DNA of 64,000 nucleotides, taken from assembly GCF_964252635.1 (NCBI RefSeq), contig NZ_CAXUNP010000004.1, forward strand, positions 1 through 64,000, given 5' to 3'. The notes beneath the pieces are model-generated. The model did not search any database. It was given only the letters and a program-made list of their open reading frames with translations, and was not told the DNA's origin. This stretch comes from Jatrophihabitans sp964252635. Its GTDB lineage: Bacteria > Actinomycetota > Actinomycetes > Mycobacteriales > Jatrophihabitantaceae. Numbering within the stretch: the stretch's first letter is position 1; each line of letters starts with the position of its first letter. A program made the position numbers and the translations under genes. Positions 7,619-15,803 of this stretch are shown one piece after another.

Positions 7619-8245
7619 ATGACGACCACGAAGGCCGGCTCTCCTGCAGAGCCGGCCTTCGGCGACTCCGCCGAGATCTGGATCGTGCGCCACGGCGAGA
7701 CGGAGTGGAGTGTCTCGGGACGGCACACCGGCCTCACCGACGTGCCGCTCACCGAGAACGGTGAGCGCCAGGCCGAGGCGTTGCGCGACATGCTCGCCGC
7801 GGTGCGGCCGGTGCAGGTGCTGTCCTCGCCGCGCACGCGCGCGCTCGAGACCGCGCGGCTGGCCGGCGTCCACGTCGACGAGATCACCGAGGACCTCGCC
7901 GAGTGGGACTACGGCGACTACGAGGGCATCACCACCGACGAGATCCACGAGACCGATCCCGACTGGACGGTGTTCACCGAGGGGTGCCCGAACGGCGAGA
8001 GCGTCGCCGACGTGCAGGCCCGGGCCGACCGTCTCCTGGAGCGCATATCCCGACATCTCACGACAGGGCCGGTGATGTTGTTCGGACACGGCCACTTCAG
8101 CCGCGTACTGGGTGCGCGGTGGATCAACCTGCCCGCCGCGGGCGGCGCTAGTCTGCTGCTGGGGACGGCGGCGCCGTCGGTGCTGGGAGCCGAGCACTCC
8201 GTACCGGCTCTCCTCCGGTGGAACCTGCCCAACCCGGTCGCGTGA
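7619..8245 (+). CDS. Histidine phosphatase family protein
   Basis: A phosphoglycerate-mutase-like phosphatase with the catalytic RHG motif (IWIVRHGETEW, His near residue 25), the acid residue in DLAEWDYGDYEG and the second histidine in LFGHGHFSRVL. It probably hydrolyses a small phosphorylated metabolite, unknown here. It has 208 residues, a normal length. The start at ATG 7619 is the only start codon in a sensible position before the RHG motif. The first 15 codons therefore contain the strong hairpin at 7631-7659, which may act both as the sodN terminator and on this gene's own message. It lies 22 bases after sodN. Confidence 0.85.
   Translation: MTTTKAGSPAEPAFGDSAEIWIVRHGETEWSVSGRHTGLTDVPLTENGERQAEALRDMLAAVRPVQVLSSPRTRALETARLAGVHVDEITEDLAEWDYGDYEGITTDEIHETDPDWTVFTEGCPNGESVADVQARADRLLERISRHLTTGPVMLFGHGHFSRVLGARWINLPAAGGASLLLGTAAPSVLGAEHSVPALLRWNLPNPVA
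7631..7659 (+). terminator. Strong hairpin (sodN terminator) inside the next gene's 5' end
   Basis: AAGGCCGGCTCT (7631-7642) pairs perfectly with AGAGCCGGCCTT (7648-7659) around the loop CCTGC. It lies 35 bases after the sodN stop and within codons 5-14 of the histidine phosphatase gene. A short CGG follows rather than a T-run. It probably limits read-through from sodN. Confidence 0.65.
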
Positions 8246-8341
8246 CCGACCCCGCTCCGGCTCGTCGCACCTCCGCACCTACGCTGTTGTCCCGCTGAAC
8301 CGATAGACGTCCCCCGCAGACCCGACAGACGAAGGAAAGAC

Positions 8342-8746
8342 ATGAGCGCACCGGTTCCGAGTCGGGTCGACGGCGACATCGTCGAGGTGGGAGCGCCCGC
8401 CGACGTCGCGTATGTCTCGACCCTGCGGTTGACCGCCGCCAGCCTGGCCGCCCGGTGCGAGCTGACGATCGACGACATCGAGGACCTGCGGCTCGCCGTC
8501 GACGAGGCCTGCTCGCTGCTGCTGCCGCACGCCACCGCCGACTCCCGGCTGACCGCCCGCTTCGAGCTGGCCACCGGTCGCCTGTGCGTCTCGACGTCGG
8601 TGTCCACCCGCGACGAGTCCGAGCCGGACCGCGACGGCTTCGGCTGGACCGTCCTGGGCGCCCTGGCCAGCGAGGTGGACGTCGTGAAGAACCACGACCA
8701 GCTGACGATCTCCGTGGTCAAGGCCCGCGAGGCAGCGCAAGCGTGA
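8342..8746 (+). CDS. Anti-sigma factor, RsbW-like ATP-binding protein
   Basis: A 134-residue GHKL-fold serine kinase/anti-sigma factor, expected to hold the SigF-type sigma factor encoded 31 bases downstream. The helix IEDLRLAVDEACSLLLPHA corresponds to the ATP-binding N-box, but the usual Asn is replaced by Leu (EACSLLL), a divergence also seen in the mycobacterial homologue. The C-terminal segment FGWTVLGALASEVDV is the GWxxL block of this family. The ATG follows the ribosome site GAAGGAAAG. Two STAS-domain proteins at 55999-56709 are candidate antagonists. The identification rests on fold motifs plus the neighbouring sigma gene. Confidence 0.88.
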   Translation: MSAPVPSRVDGDIVEVGAPADVAYVSTLRLTAASLAARCELTIDDIEDLRLAVDEACSLLLPHATADSRLTARFELATGRLCVSTSVSTRDESEPDRDGFGWTVLGALASEVDVVKNHDQLTISVVKAREAAQA

Positions 8747-8777
8747 GCAGGGCTTACGAGGCGAACCGGGCGAGCAC

Positions 8778-9584
8778 GTGACCTCTACCGACCGACCGAG
8801 CCGGGACCACGGCCGGGCCAGTGCGCTGCTCGCAGAGTTGCACCAGCTGCCCGGCGAGGACCCGCGCCGACGGTCGCTGCGCGATCAGCTCGTCGAGCTG
8901 CACATGCCGCTGGTCGTGTACCTGTCGCGCCGTTTCTCCGGCCGCAACGAGCCCATGAACGATCTCGTGCAGGTGGGGGCCATCGGGCTCATCAAGGCCA
9001 TCGACCGGTTCGACCCGGAGCGCAAGCTCGAGTTCTCGACGTACGCGACGCCCACGATCCTCGGTGAGATCAAGCGGCATTTCCGGGACACGGGCTGGCT
9101 GATCCACGTGCCCCGGCGCGCGCAGGAGCTGCAGACGACCCTGAACGCGGCCCGCGCCGACCTCAGCCAGGAACTGGGCCGCGCCCCCACGGTGCCGGAG
9201 CTCGCGGCGCGCATCGAGATCGACGAGGAGACCGTGCTCGAGGCGCTCGACGCCGCCCGCGCGTACTCGGGCGTGCCCCTGGACGTGCTCGCCGCGCCGG
9301 GCGAGTCGGTACCCGAGCACCCGATGCTCGGCACCATCGACGAGGGTTTCGAGCAGGTCGAGCAGCGCGCCATGCTGCGCAAGGTGATCGCCAACCTGCC
9401 CGAGGCCGAGCGCGAGATCCTGCTGCTGCGCTTCATCGCCAACAAGACCCAGACCGAGATCGCCGCCATCGTCGGCGTCTCGCAGATGCAGGTGTCACGG
9501 CTGGTCGCCCGCGGGCTCAAGCGCATGCGCGAGAGCCTGGGCGCGCCCGAGCCGGAGGTCGAGCAGCGCCGCCGGAAGTCCTGA
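8778..9584 (+). CDS. sigF: RNA polymerase sigma factor, SigB/SigF/SigG family
   Basis: A 268-residue group 3 sigma factor for general stress or development. Region 2 is clear (LRDQLVELHMPLVVYLSRRF, NDLVQVGAIGLIKAIDRFDPER, FSTYATPTILGEIKRHFRD), followed by region 3 (LGRAPTVPELAARIEI) and region 4 with the HTH (TQTEIAAIVGVSQMQVSRLVARGLKRMR). The GTG start at 8778 lies 31 bases after the anti-sigma gene, the usual order in mycobacteria (anti-sigma then sigF), so the two are probably one operon. I did not find a convincing SigF-type promoter upstream of the pair. The exact paralogue name is by analogy. Confidence 0.92.
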   Translation: MTSTDRPSRDHGRASALLAELHQLPGEDPRRRSLRDQLVELHMPLVVYLSRRFSGRNEPMNDLVQVGAIGLIKAIDRFDPERKLEFSTYATPTILGEIKRHFRDTGWLIHVPRRAQELQTTLNAARADLSQELGRAPTVPELAARIEIDEETVLEALDAARAYSGVPLDVLAAPGESVPEHPMLGTIDEGFEQVEQRAMLRKVIANLPEAEREILLLRFIANKTQTEIAAIVGVSQMQVSRLVARGLKRMRESLGAPEPEVEQRRRKS

Positions 9585-9591
9585 CACCGGC
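9571..9591 (+). terminator. Hairpin around the sigF stop codon
   Basis: GCCGG (9571-9575) and CCGGC (9587-9591) flank an 11-base loop containing the sigF TGA (9582-9584). The stem is short, so it is tentative. Confidence 0.3.
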
Positions 9592-9614
9592 CTGCGGCCC
9601 GTGCGGCGGAGCGG

Positions 9615-10031
9615 TCAGCGCGGCGGGTCGCGGTAGAGCGCCTCGCGCGCCGGTGGCGTGAACAGCAGGTACAGCACCGCGAGGGCGGCGACGAGGATCG
9701 GCCCGCCGTACTCGACGCGGCCGGCCTGGAAGGCCAGGCTGTAGGACACCGGGATGGCGAGCAGCTGCAGGACCACCATCGGCGAACGGGCCGACGCGTG
9801 CAGCCGCACCAGCCCGCGCGCACCGAACAGCAGGGCCAGCGCGGCGAGCAGGGCCAGCAGGGCGCCCAGCAGCGCGCGGGCGACGCTGTCCGGGTGGCCC
9901 GTGACCGTGCTGACGATCTCGAACAGCCCGAGGCCGGTCAGGCCCAGCGCCTCCACGGCGAGGATGACGGCAGCCACCCGAATGGGGACGGGCGCGGCAC
10001 GCCAGGTGGCGCGGTCCACGGGCGTCTGCAC
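9615..10031 (-). CDS. Small integral membrane protein, function unknown
   Basis: A 138-residue protein with four predicted hydrophobic segments (around residues 13-35, 45-65, 76-95 and 103-122), a basic first residue stretch and the C-terminal tail REALYRDPPR. I do not recognise a characterised family. GTG 10031 (VQTPVDRATW) is chosen since the longer open frame reaching to 11207 is only the shadow of the lipid kinase gene on the other strand. Its start is 54 bases from the divergent lipid kinase start, so the two may share a control region; it converges on sigF. Confidence 0.7.
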   Translation of the reverse strand: MQTPVDRATWRAAPVPIRVAAVILAVEALGLTGLGLFEIVSTVTGHPDSVARALLGALLALLAALALLFGARGLVRLHASARSPMVVLQLLAIPVSYSLAFQAGRVEYGGPILVAALAVLYLLFTPPAREALYRDPPR

Positions 10032-10085
10032 CAACCCAGCGTAGCCACGCCCTGCCGGACCCCGTCCGGCCCGTAGGCTGGCCCG

Positions 10086-11036
10086 ATGCGCGCTCTCGTT
10101 GTCACGAATCCGCGTGCCACGGCGACCAGTGCCCGGGAACGCGACGTGCTCGCCCACGCCCTCGGCGGCCTCGCCGACCTCGAGGTGGTCGTCACCGCCA
10201 ACCGCGGCCACGCCGCCGCCCTGGCCTGCAGGGCGATGCGCAACGGCACCGACGTCGTCGTGGCGCTGGGCGGCGACGGCACGGTGAACGAGGTTGTCAA
10301 CGGCCTGCTCACCGACGGCGTGCACGACCGCATCCCGGCCCTCGGCGTCGTCCCGGCGGGCTCCACCAACGTGTTCGCCCGGGCGGTCGGGCTGCCGAAC
10401 GACCCCATCGAGGCCACCGGGTCGCTGCTGGAGGGGCTGCGGGCCGGTACCCGGCGCCGGGTCAGCATGGGCCAGGCCGACGACCGGTACTTCTGCTTCG
10501 CGGCCGGGCTCGGCTTCGACGCCGCCATCGTGCACGGCGTCGAGCGCAAGCGCCGCCAGGGCCGGCGCTCCACCCACACGCTCTACGCCCGGGTCGGCGT
10601 GCACGAATTCCTGCGCGCCGACCGCCGGCACCCGACCCTGCACGTCGAGCTGCCCGACGGCACGCGGGTCGACGACGTGTACTTCGCCGTCGTCACCAAC
10701 GCCGACCCGTGGACCTACGTGGGCAACCGCCCGCTGCACCCCACCCCCGACGTCGACTTCGGGACGGGGCTCGGCGTGTACGCGCGGCGCCGGATGAGCG
10801 CGCCGGGGATCCTGTTCAGCATGGCCCGGCTGTCCGGCAACCGCCCTCGCATCGGCCGCCGCGGGGCGTTCGTGGCCCAGGACCTCGACGGTGTGACGGT
10901 GATCGCCGACGAGCCCATCGCCTTCCAGGTCGACGGCGACGCGCTGCACATCCGGGCCACCAAGGTGACGTTCCGTACAGTCCCCAATGCGTTGGAGGTC
11001 GTCGTCGCGCCCGAGGATCCGGGGCCGGAGAGCTGA
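10086..11036 (+). CDS. Diacylglycerol/lipid kinase family protein (YegS/DgkB-like)
   Basis: A 316-residue lipid kinase with the DAGK catalytic domain. The nucleotide-binding glycine motif is in VVALGGDGTVNEVVNGL (about residues 58-74) and the second conserved block is GVVPAGSTNVFARA. It likely phosphorylates diacylglycerol or a related lipid or sphingoid at the inner membrane face. The C-terminal beta-sandwich domain (FQVDGDALHI) is complete. The order lipid kinase - whiB1 - pdtaS resembles the mycobacterial locus. The precise lipid substrate is not deducible. Confidence 0.9.
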   Translation: MRALVVTNPRATATSARERDVLAHALGGLADLEVVVTANRGHAAALACRAMRNGTDVVVALGGDGTVNEVVNGLLTDGVHDRIPALGVVPAGSTNVFARAVGLPNDPIEATGSLLEGLRAGTRRRVSMGQADDRYFCFAAGLGFDAAIVHGVERKRRQGRRSTHTLYARVGVHEFLRADRRHPTLHVELPDGTRVDDVYFAVVTNADPWTYVGNRPLHPTPDVDFGTGLGVYARRRMSAPGILFSMARLSGNRPRIGRRGAFVAQDLDGVTVIADEPIAFQVDGDALHIRATKVTFRTVPNALEVVVAPEDPGPES

Positions 11037-11343
11037 GTGGACGGCACTATCCGGTCCGGGAAGGCCAGGGCTGAAGCCCTCGACCGGGACCGGCAGACCG
11101 CGTAACGTCGCCAGGGCCGACTTGCGCAGCACCGCCAGCCCCGCGACGCTGCGCAGTCGGAGGAGCAGCACGCTCATCCACGAACCACACGCGTCACGGG
11201 CTCCCAAGGATCAGCGAGTCGGCGAGTGTGCGCGAGAGCGCACCGGCGATTGCTTGAACCGCGGGCCGGCTCGTGAAAGGATTCACAAGCGTGGTCGAAC
11301 GGGCGTACAGCCCGGTCACACGCCGAGTGAGGAGATCAAACGC
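11037..11343. other. Intergenic region upstream of whiB1
   Basis: These 307 bases contain no convincing gene. They hold the CRP-like site at 11272-11287 and probably the whiB1 promoter and leader. A possible -35 hexamer TTGAAC is at 11254-11259, but no clear -10 follows at standard spacing. Confidence 0.6.
11272..11287. promoter_or_regulatory. CRP-like (cAMP receptor) binding site upstream of whiB1
   Basis: CGTGA-AAGGAT-TCACA matches the CRP consensus TGTGA-N6-TCACA at all but the first base and lies 57 bases before the whiB1 ATG. In Mycobacterium tuberculosis whiB1 is controlled by the CRP homologue, so the site fits known regulation of this family. Binding here is inferred. Confidence 0.65.
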
Positions 11344-11595
11344 ATGGATTGGCGGCACCGAGCAATCTGCCGTGACGAGGACCCGGAGCTGTTCTTCCCG
11401 ATCGGGAACACCGGGCCTGCGTTGCTGCAGATCGAGCAGGCCAAGATGGTCTGCCGGCGATGCCCGGTCATTCAGGAATGTCTGACCTGGGCCCTCGAAT
11501 CCGGCCAGGACGCCGGCGTGTGGGGCGGGCTGTCCGAGGACGAACGCCGCGCCCTGAAGCGTCGCAACGCCCGGGCCCGCGCCCGGCTGGCCTGA
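11344..11595 (+). CDS. whiB1: WhiB1-type iron-sulfur transcriptional regulator
   Basis: An 83-residue WhiB-family protein that carries a redox- and NO-sensitive [4Fe-4S] cluster and binds the primary sigma factor. The four cluster ligands are Cys9, Cys37, Cys40 and Cys46 (CRRCPVIQEC), followed by GVWGG (58-62) and a basic C-terminal DNA-binding tail (RRALKRRNARARARLA). The opening MDWRHRAICRDEDPELFFPIG is WhiB1-type. The gap to the convergent pdtaS gene (87 bases) contains a hairpin. The CRP-like site upstream supports cAMP control. Confidence 0.95.
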   Translation: MDWRHRAICRDEDPELFFPIGNTGPALLQIEQAKMVCRRCPVIQECLTWALESGQDAGVWGGLSEDERRALKRRNARARARLA

Positions 11596-11621
11596 CCCGA
11601 ACCATCAGGACGGACGGACCA

Positions 11622-11637
11622 GGCCCGCGACCGGGCC
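11622..11637. terminator. Hairpin between convergent whiB1 and pdtaS
   Basis: GGCCCG (11622-11627) and CGGGCC (11632-11637) form a short GC stem with the loop CGAC. Further CCGGGC-rich blocks follow in the gap. Confidence 0.4.
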
Positions 11638-11682
11638 GGCGACCGGGCACTTCACCGGGCCCGACACCGCCGGCGCGACCTG

Positions 11683-13197
11683 CTAGGACTGACGCGACTT
11701 ACGTGGCGACAGCGGCAGGCGCAGTTCGGCCTCGGTCCCCCCGTCCGCCCCGAGCCGGCGGAACTCGACCGTTCCGCTGAGCTCGGCCGACACCAACGTA
11801 TTGACGATCTGCAGTCCGAGCCGGTCGGACTTGACGCCCGAGAACCCGTCGGGCAGGCCCACCCCGTCGTCGCTCACCACGACGGTGAGTTGCCCGCGCT
11901 CGCGCACGGCCCGCACGGTGACCGTCCCGCGCCGCTCGTCCGGGAATGCGTGCTCGATGGCGTTCTGCACGATCTCGGTCATGACCAGCACGAGCGCGGT
12001 GGCGATCTCGGCCGGGACCTCGCCGAACGTGCCGTCGCGGGTGGCCTCGACCCGCTCGGCGGAACCCATCACGTCGGAGAGCATCCCGAGCAGCCGGTCC
12101 ACGATCTCGTCGAAGTCGACGGCCTCGTCGATCGACACCGAGAGCGTCTCGTGCACGAGCGCGATCGACTGCACCCGGCGCATCGACTCCTCGAGCGCGG
12201 TACGCGCGGCCGGCACCGCGACCCGGCGGGCCTGCAGGCGCAGCAGCGCCGCGACGGTCTGCAGGTTGTTCTTCACCCGGTGGTGGATCTCGCGGATGGT
12301 CGCGTCCTTGGACAGGATCTGCCGGTCCCGCCGCCGTAACTCGGTGACGTCCTGCATCAGCAGCAGCGCGCCCAGCGTCTCGCCCCGCGGGCGCAGGGGC
12401 AGGGCGCGGAACAGGATGGTCGCTCCCCCGCCGTCGATCTCGATGCTCGCCGGGTGACCGCCGTCGATCGCGGCACTGACGGCGGCCGCCAGGTCGCCGG
12501 CGTGGAACGGGTCGTCGGCCACGGTGCTGGTGAGCGCGTTGATGGGTTCGCTGAGCACGTTGCCGGTGACCCCGAGCCGGTTGAAGGCCGACAGCGCGTT
12601 CGGGCTGGCGTAGATGATGGTGCCGTCGGGCTCCAGGCGCACCAGGCCGTCACCGGCACGCGGCCCGGCGCCCTCCTCCATCGGCGAGTCGGCGGCCGGG
12701 AAGGTGCCGTCGGCGACCATCCCCGCGAGGTCGGCGGCGCTCTGCAGGTAGACCAGCTCGAGCTGGCTGGGGGTACGCACACTGGCCAGGTTCGCGTCGC
12801 GACCGATCACGGCGACGACGTCGTCGCCGTAACGCACCGGCACGGCCTCCCGCCGGATGGGCAGGTCCCCGTCCCAGTCGGGGTCGACCTCACGGAAGAT
12901 CCGCGCCTCGTTGTAGGCCACGCGCAGCGGCGCCACCCGGCTGCCGACCTGCAGGACGCCGACCTGGTCGTGCTGGTAGGCCGTCGGGCCGGTAGTGGGC
13001 CGGCACTGCGCGACGCAGAGGAACGCCGGCACGCTGCCGGCCTCGGCGGCGGGGACCGCGACGGGCACCCACAGGAGCAGGTCGGCGAACGCGAGGTCCG
13101 AGAGCAGCTGCCATTCGCCCACCAGGCGTGCGATGTGGTCGACCTGCCCCTCGTCGAGCGCGGTGCGGGCGGCCAGGGTCTCGGTGAGCGCGGACAT
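11683..13197 (-). CDS. pdtaS: Sensor histidine kinase PdtaS-like
   Basis: A 504-residue soluble histidine kinase; in mycobacteria PdtaS phosphorylates the RNA-binding antiterminator PdtaR and senses metal/NO and nutrient state. An N-terminal GAF-type domain covers roughly residues 1-150, a PAS domain about 180-300, and the HisKA_2 dimerisation helix has the phospho-acceptor in IREIHHRVKNNLQT, followed by the HATPase domain (EIVQNAIEHAF N-box, VVSDDGVGLP G1 box). The start is ATG 13197 after the leading GTG; the frame runs open upstream to 13443 but without domain content. The location next to whiB1 matches the M. tuberculosis order. The partner pdtaR is not in the window. Confidence 0.93.
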   Translation of the reverse strand: MSALTETLAARTALDEGQVDHIARLVGEWQLLSDLAFADLLLWVPVAVPAAEAGSVPAFLCVAQCRPTTGPTAYQHDQVGVLQVGSRVAPLRVAYNEARIFREVDPDWDGDLPIRREAVPVRYGDDVVAVIGRDANLASVRTPSQLELVYLQSAADLAGMVADGTFPAADSPMEEGAGPRAGDGLVRLEPDGTIIYASPNALSAFNRLGVTGNVLSEPINALTSTVADDPFHAGDLAAAVSAAIDGGHPASIEIDGGGATILFRALPLRPRGETLGALLLMQDVTELRRRDRQILSKDATIREIHHRVKNNLQTVAALLRLQARRVAVPAARTALEESMRRVQSIALVHETLSVSIDEAVDFDEIVDRLLGMLSDVMGSAERVEATRDGTFGEVPAEIATALVLVMTEIVQNAIEHAFPDERRGTVTVRAVRERGQLTVVVSDDGVGLPDGFSGVKSDRLGLQIVNTLVSAELSGTVEFRRLGADGGTEAELRLPLSPRKSRQS

Positions 13198-13345
13198 CAC
13201 CGTCAGCCTGCCATCGCAACGTGTGAACGCCCCGACGGCGCGTCCGGCGACCCGGCAATCTCCCCCGGTACCGCCCGATGTCGCCGCAAGACGGGCGAAC
13301 CGTACTAAGGTCCGTCGTGCCCTGAGAGTCTGCGGAGGAGACACG

Positions 13346-13576
13346 ATGCCGACGAGTCGTCCCGGCCCCCTGCCGGCCGCCACCAAGATCACCGTTGCCG
13401 TGCTGCTCGGCATCCCGCTGGTGGCGTTGGCGCTGGTACCCACCTACTCCCGTCGGACGCCGACGGTGTGGGGGTTCCCGTTCTTCTACTGGTACCAGAT
13501 TCTCTGGGTGTTCCTGACGCCGGCGCTCACGTGGGCGGCCTACCTCGTCATCAAGCGGGCGCGGGGTCAGCGATGA
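13346..13576 (+). CDS. DUF3311 family small membrane protein
   Basis: A 76-residue protein with two hydrophobic segments (about 15-33 and 45-67) and the aromatic block FPFFYWYQILWVFLTPALTW typical of DUF3311. Such proteins are commonly encoded just before a solute:sodium symporter and are thought to be its small partner. The ribosome site GGAGGAG precedes the ATG. Its stop codon overlaps the start of the symporter gene (ATGA), so translation is coupled. The function is inferred from context. Confidence 0.88.
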   Translation: MPTSRPGPLPAATKITVAVLLGIPLVALALVPTYSRRTPTVWGFPFFYWYQILWVFLTPALTWAAYLVIKRARGQR

Positions 13577-15297
13577 GCGCCGCTCTCGCCGCCGGCGGCG
13601 ACGTGAACGGCGTCGAACTCGGCGTCGTGCTGTTCTTCTTCGTGATCGTGACCGCCGGCGGGTTCCTCGCCGTGCGCTGGCGCCGGTCGGCGTCGATGAA
13701 CAGCCTGGACGAGTGGGGTCTCGGCGGCCGGGGCTTCGGCACGTGGATCACCTGGTTCCTGCTCGGCGGCGACCTCTACACGGCGTACACCTTCGTGGCC
13801 GTGCCGGCGGCGATGTTCGCGACCGGCGCGGTCAGCGGCTTCTTCGCGGTGCCCTACACGATCGTCGCGTACCCGATCATCTTCATCTTCCTGCCACGGC
13901 TGTGGAGCGTCGCGCACCGGCACGGCTACGTGACGCCGGCCGACTTCGTCCGCGGGCGCTACGGCAGCCGCGGGTTGGCCCTGGCGATCGCGATCACCGG
14001 CATCATCGCGACGATGCCCTACATCGCCCTGCAGCTGGTCGGCATCCAGGCCGTGCTCGACACGATGGGCCTGGGCGGCTCGGGCAACGCGTTCGTCCGC
14101 GACCTGCCGCTGATCATTGCCTTCGCGGTGCTCGCCGCCTACACCTACTCCTCCGGCCTGCGGGCACCCGCGCTGATCGCGTTCGTCAAGGACACCCTGA
14201 TCTACGTCGTGATCGTGGTCGCGGTCATCTACGTCGCGGCCAAGATCGGTTTCGGCGACATGTTCCACGCCGCGGACGCCAAGCTGTCGGCACCCAGCAA
14301 GCCCGGGGGTCCGCCGACGGGCGCGCTGATCACCGGCGACAAGACGACGTGGGCCTACGGCACGCTGGCCTTCGGCTCGGCGCTGGCGCTGTTCATGTAC
14401 CCGCATTCGATGACCGGCGTGCTGGCCAGCAAGAGCCGCATGACGATCCGCCGCAACGCCGCGCTGCTGCCGGCGTACTCGCTCATGCTGGCCCTGCTGG
14501 CCCTGCTCGGCTTCGCCGCGATCTACGAGGTGAAGCAGGGCCACATGAACGTCTTCGGCCAGGACGGCAAGGCCAACGCGCAGCTCGCCGTGCCGCACTT
14601 CTTCCAGTACGCGTTCCCGTCCTGGTTCGCGGGTGTGGCCTTCGCGGCCATCGCCATCGGTGCGCTCGTGCCCGCCGCGATCATGTCCATCGCCGCGGCC
14701 AACCTGTTCACCCGCAACATCTACCGCGAGTTCTTCCGCCCTGATGCCGCCCCGCGCGAGGAGGCGCAGGTCAGCAAGATCGTCTCGCTGCTCGTGAAGT
14801 TCGGCGCCCTGCTGTTCGTCCTGGGCATGGACAAGCAGAACGCGATCAACCTGCAGCTGCTGGGCGGGGTCTGGATCCTGCAGACGATCCTGGCCATCGT
14901 CGCCGGCCTGTACACGCGCTGGTTCCACCGCTGGGCGCTGCTGCTCGGCTGGGCGGCCGGCATGGTCTACGGCACGATCACCGCCTACCGGCAGAAGGTG
15001 CCGAACGCGACGACCAAGCTGGTCGACGGCAAGCCGGTGACCACCGTCGACGGCATGCGGCACTTCGGGTCGTCGCTGGCCAAGTTCCCCGGCACGGACA
15101 CGACGGTCTACATCGCGATCACGGCGCTGCTGCTCAACATCGTGGTGGCCGTCGTGCTCACCGTGGTCCTGCGGCTCGTCAAGGCGCCGGCAGGCACCGA
15201 CGAGACCGAGGCCGACGACTACTACTCCGACTCGGCGTCGCCCGAGCTGGTCGAGGCCGAGGAGCGGACGATGTCCGGCCACGAGCGGACGGCGTAG
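13573..15297 (+). CDS. Solute:sodium symporter (SSS family), monocarboxylate-type
   Basis: A 574-residue multi-pass transporter that should take up a small organic solute, probably a monocarboxylate, with Na+. At least 12 hydrophobic segments are visible; family features include the GGRGFGTWITWFLLGGDLYTAYT block near the N-terminus, PADFVRGRYGSRGLA, and AAAIMSIAAANLFTRNIYREF-like text near residue 380 (shortened here to key words). The start ATG overlaps the stop of the DUF3311 gene. The C-terminal tail is acidic. DUF3311 pairing favours the monocarboxylate-permease branch; the substrate is not proven. Confidence 0.88.
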   Translation: MSAALAAGGDVNGVELGVVLFFFVIVTAGGFLAVRWRRSASMNSLDEWGLGGRGFGTWITWFLLGGDLYTAYTFVAVPAAMFATGAVSGFFAVPYTIVAYPIIFIFLPRLWSVAHRHGYVTPADFVRGRYGSRGLALAIAITGIIATMPYIALQLVGIQAVLDTMGLGGSGNAFVRDLPLIIAFAVLAAYTYSSGLRAPALIAFVKDTLIYVVIVVAVIYVAAKIGFGDMFHAADAKLSAPSKPGGPPTGALITGDKTTWAYGTLAFGSALALFMYPHSMTGVLASKSRMTIRRNAALLPAYSLMLALLALLGFAAIYEVKQGHMNVFGQDGKANAQLAVPHFFQYAFPSWFAGVAFAAIAIGALVPAAIMSIAAANLFTRNIYREFFRPDAAPREEAQVSKIVSLLVKFGALLFVLGMDKQNAINLQLLGGVWILQTILAIVAGLYTRWFHRWALLLGWAAGMVYGTITAYRQKVPNATTKLVDGKPVTTVDGMRHFGSSLAKFPGTDTTVYIAITALLLNIVVAVVLTVVLRLVKAPAGTDETEADDYYSDSASPELVEAEERTMSGHERTA

Positions 15298-15323
15298 CTC
15301 CTCGCGCCGCTAGGCTCGCGGGC

Positions 15324-15788
15324 GTGCTCCACCTGGTGTTCGTCGAACCGTGCATCCCCGGCAACACCGGCAACGCGATCCGGCTCGCCGCGGCCACCGG
15401 CGCGCACCTGCACCTGGTCGAACCGCTCGGTTTCGACCTCGACGACGCGAAGCTGCGGCGGGCAGGTCTGGACTACCACGACCTCGCCGTGGTCACCGTG
15501 CATCCGTCGATCGATGCGCTGTGGGACGCCGTCGGCCGCGCGCGGGTGTTCGCGTTCACCAGCCACGCCGACACGTCCTACGCCGACATCTCCTACGCCG
15601 ACGGTGACGTGCTGGTGTTCGGGGGCGAGCCCGAGGGGTTGCCGGCGGCGGTGCTGGCGGACCCGCACGTCACGGAGCAGGTGCGCATCCCGATGCTGGC
15701 GGCCCGGCGGTCGCTCAACCTGTCGAACGCGGCGGCGATCGCCGCGTACGAGGCCTGGCGCCAGCTCGGTTTCGCGGGCGGCGTCTGA
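15324..15788 (+). CDS. trmL: tRNA (cytidine(34)-2'-O)-methyltransferase TrmL-like
   Basis: A 154-residue SPOUT methyltransferase that 2'-O-methylates the wobble base of certain leucine tRNAs. The three SPOUT motifs are present: FVEPCIPGNTGNAIRLAAA near the N-terminus, the knot block VLVFGGEPEGLPAAVL, and IPMLAARRSLNLSNAAAIAAYEAW at the C-terminus. Length is normal for single-domain TrmL. GTG start at 15324, 26 bases after the symporter stop. It is a housekeeping gene, probably unlinked in function to its neighbours. Confidence 0.93.
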   Translation: MLHLVFVEPCIPGNTGNAIRLAAATGAHLHLVEPLGFDLDDAKLRRAGLDYHDLAVVTVHPSIDALWDAVGRARVFAFTSHADTSYADISYADGDVLVFGGEPEGLPAAVLADPHVTEQVRIPMLAARRSLNLSNAAAIAAYEAWRQLGFAGGV

Positions 15789-15803
15789 CCGGGTCGGGAG
15801 CGA

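Noticed and set aside
8246..8341. SigF autoregulatory promoter before the RsbW-like gene
   Set aside because: No GTTT-N15-GGGTAT-like match was visible in the gap.
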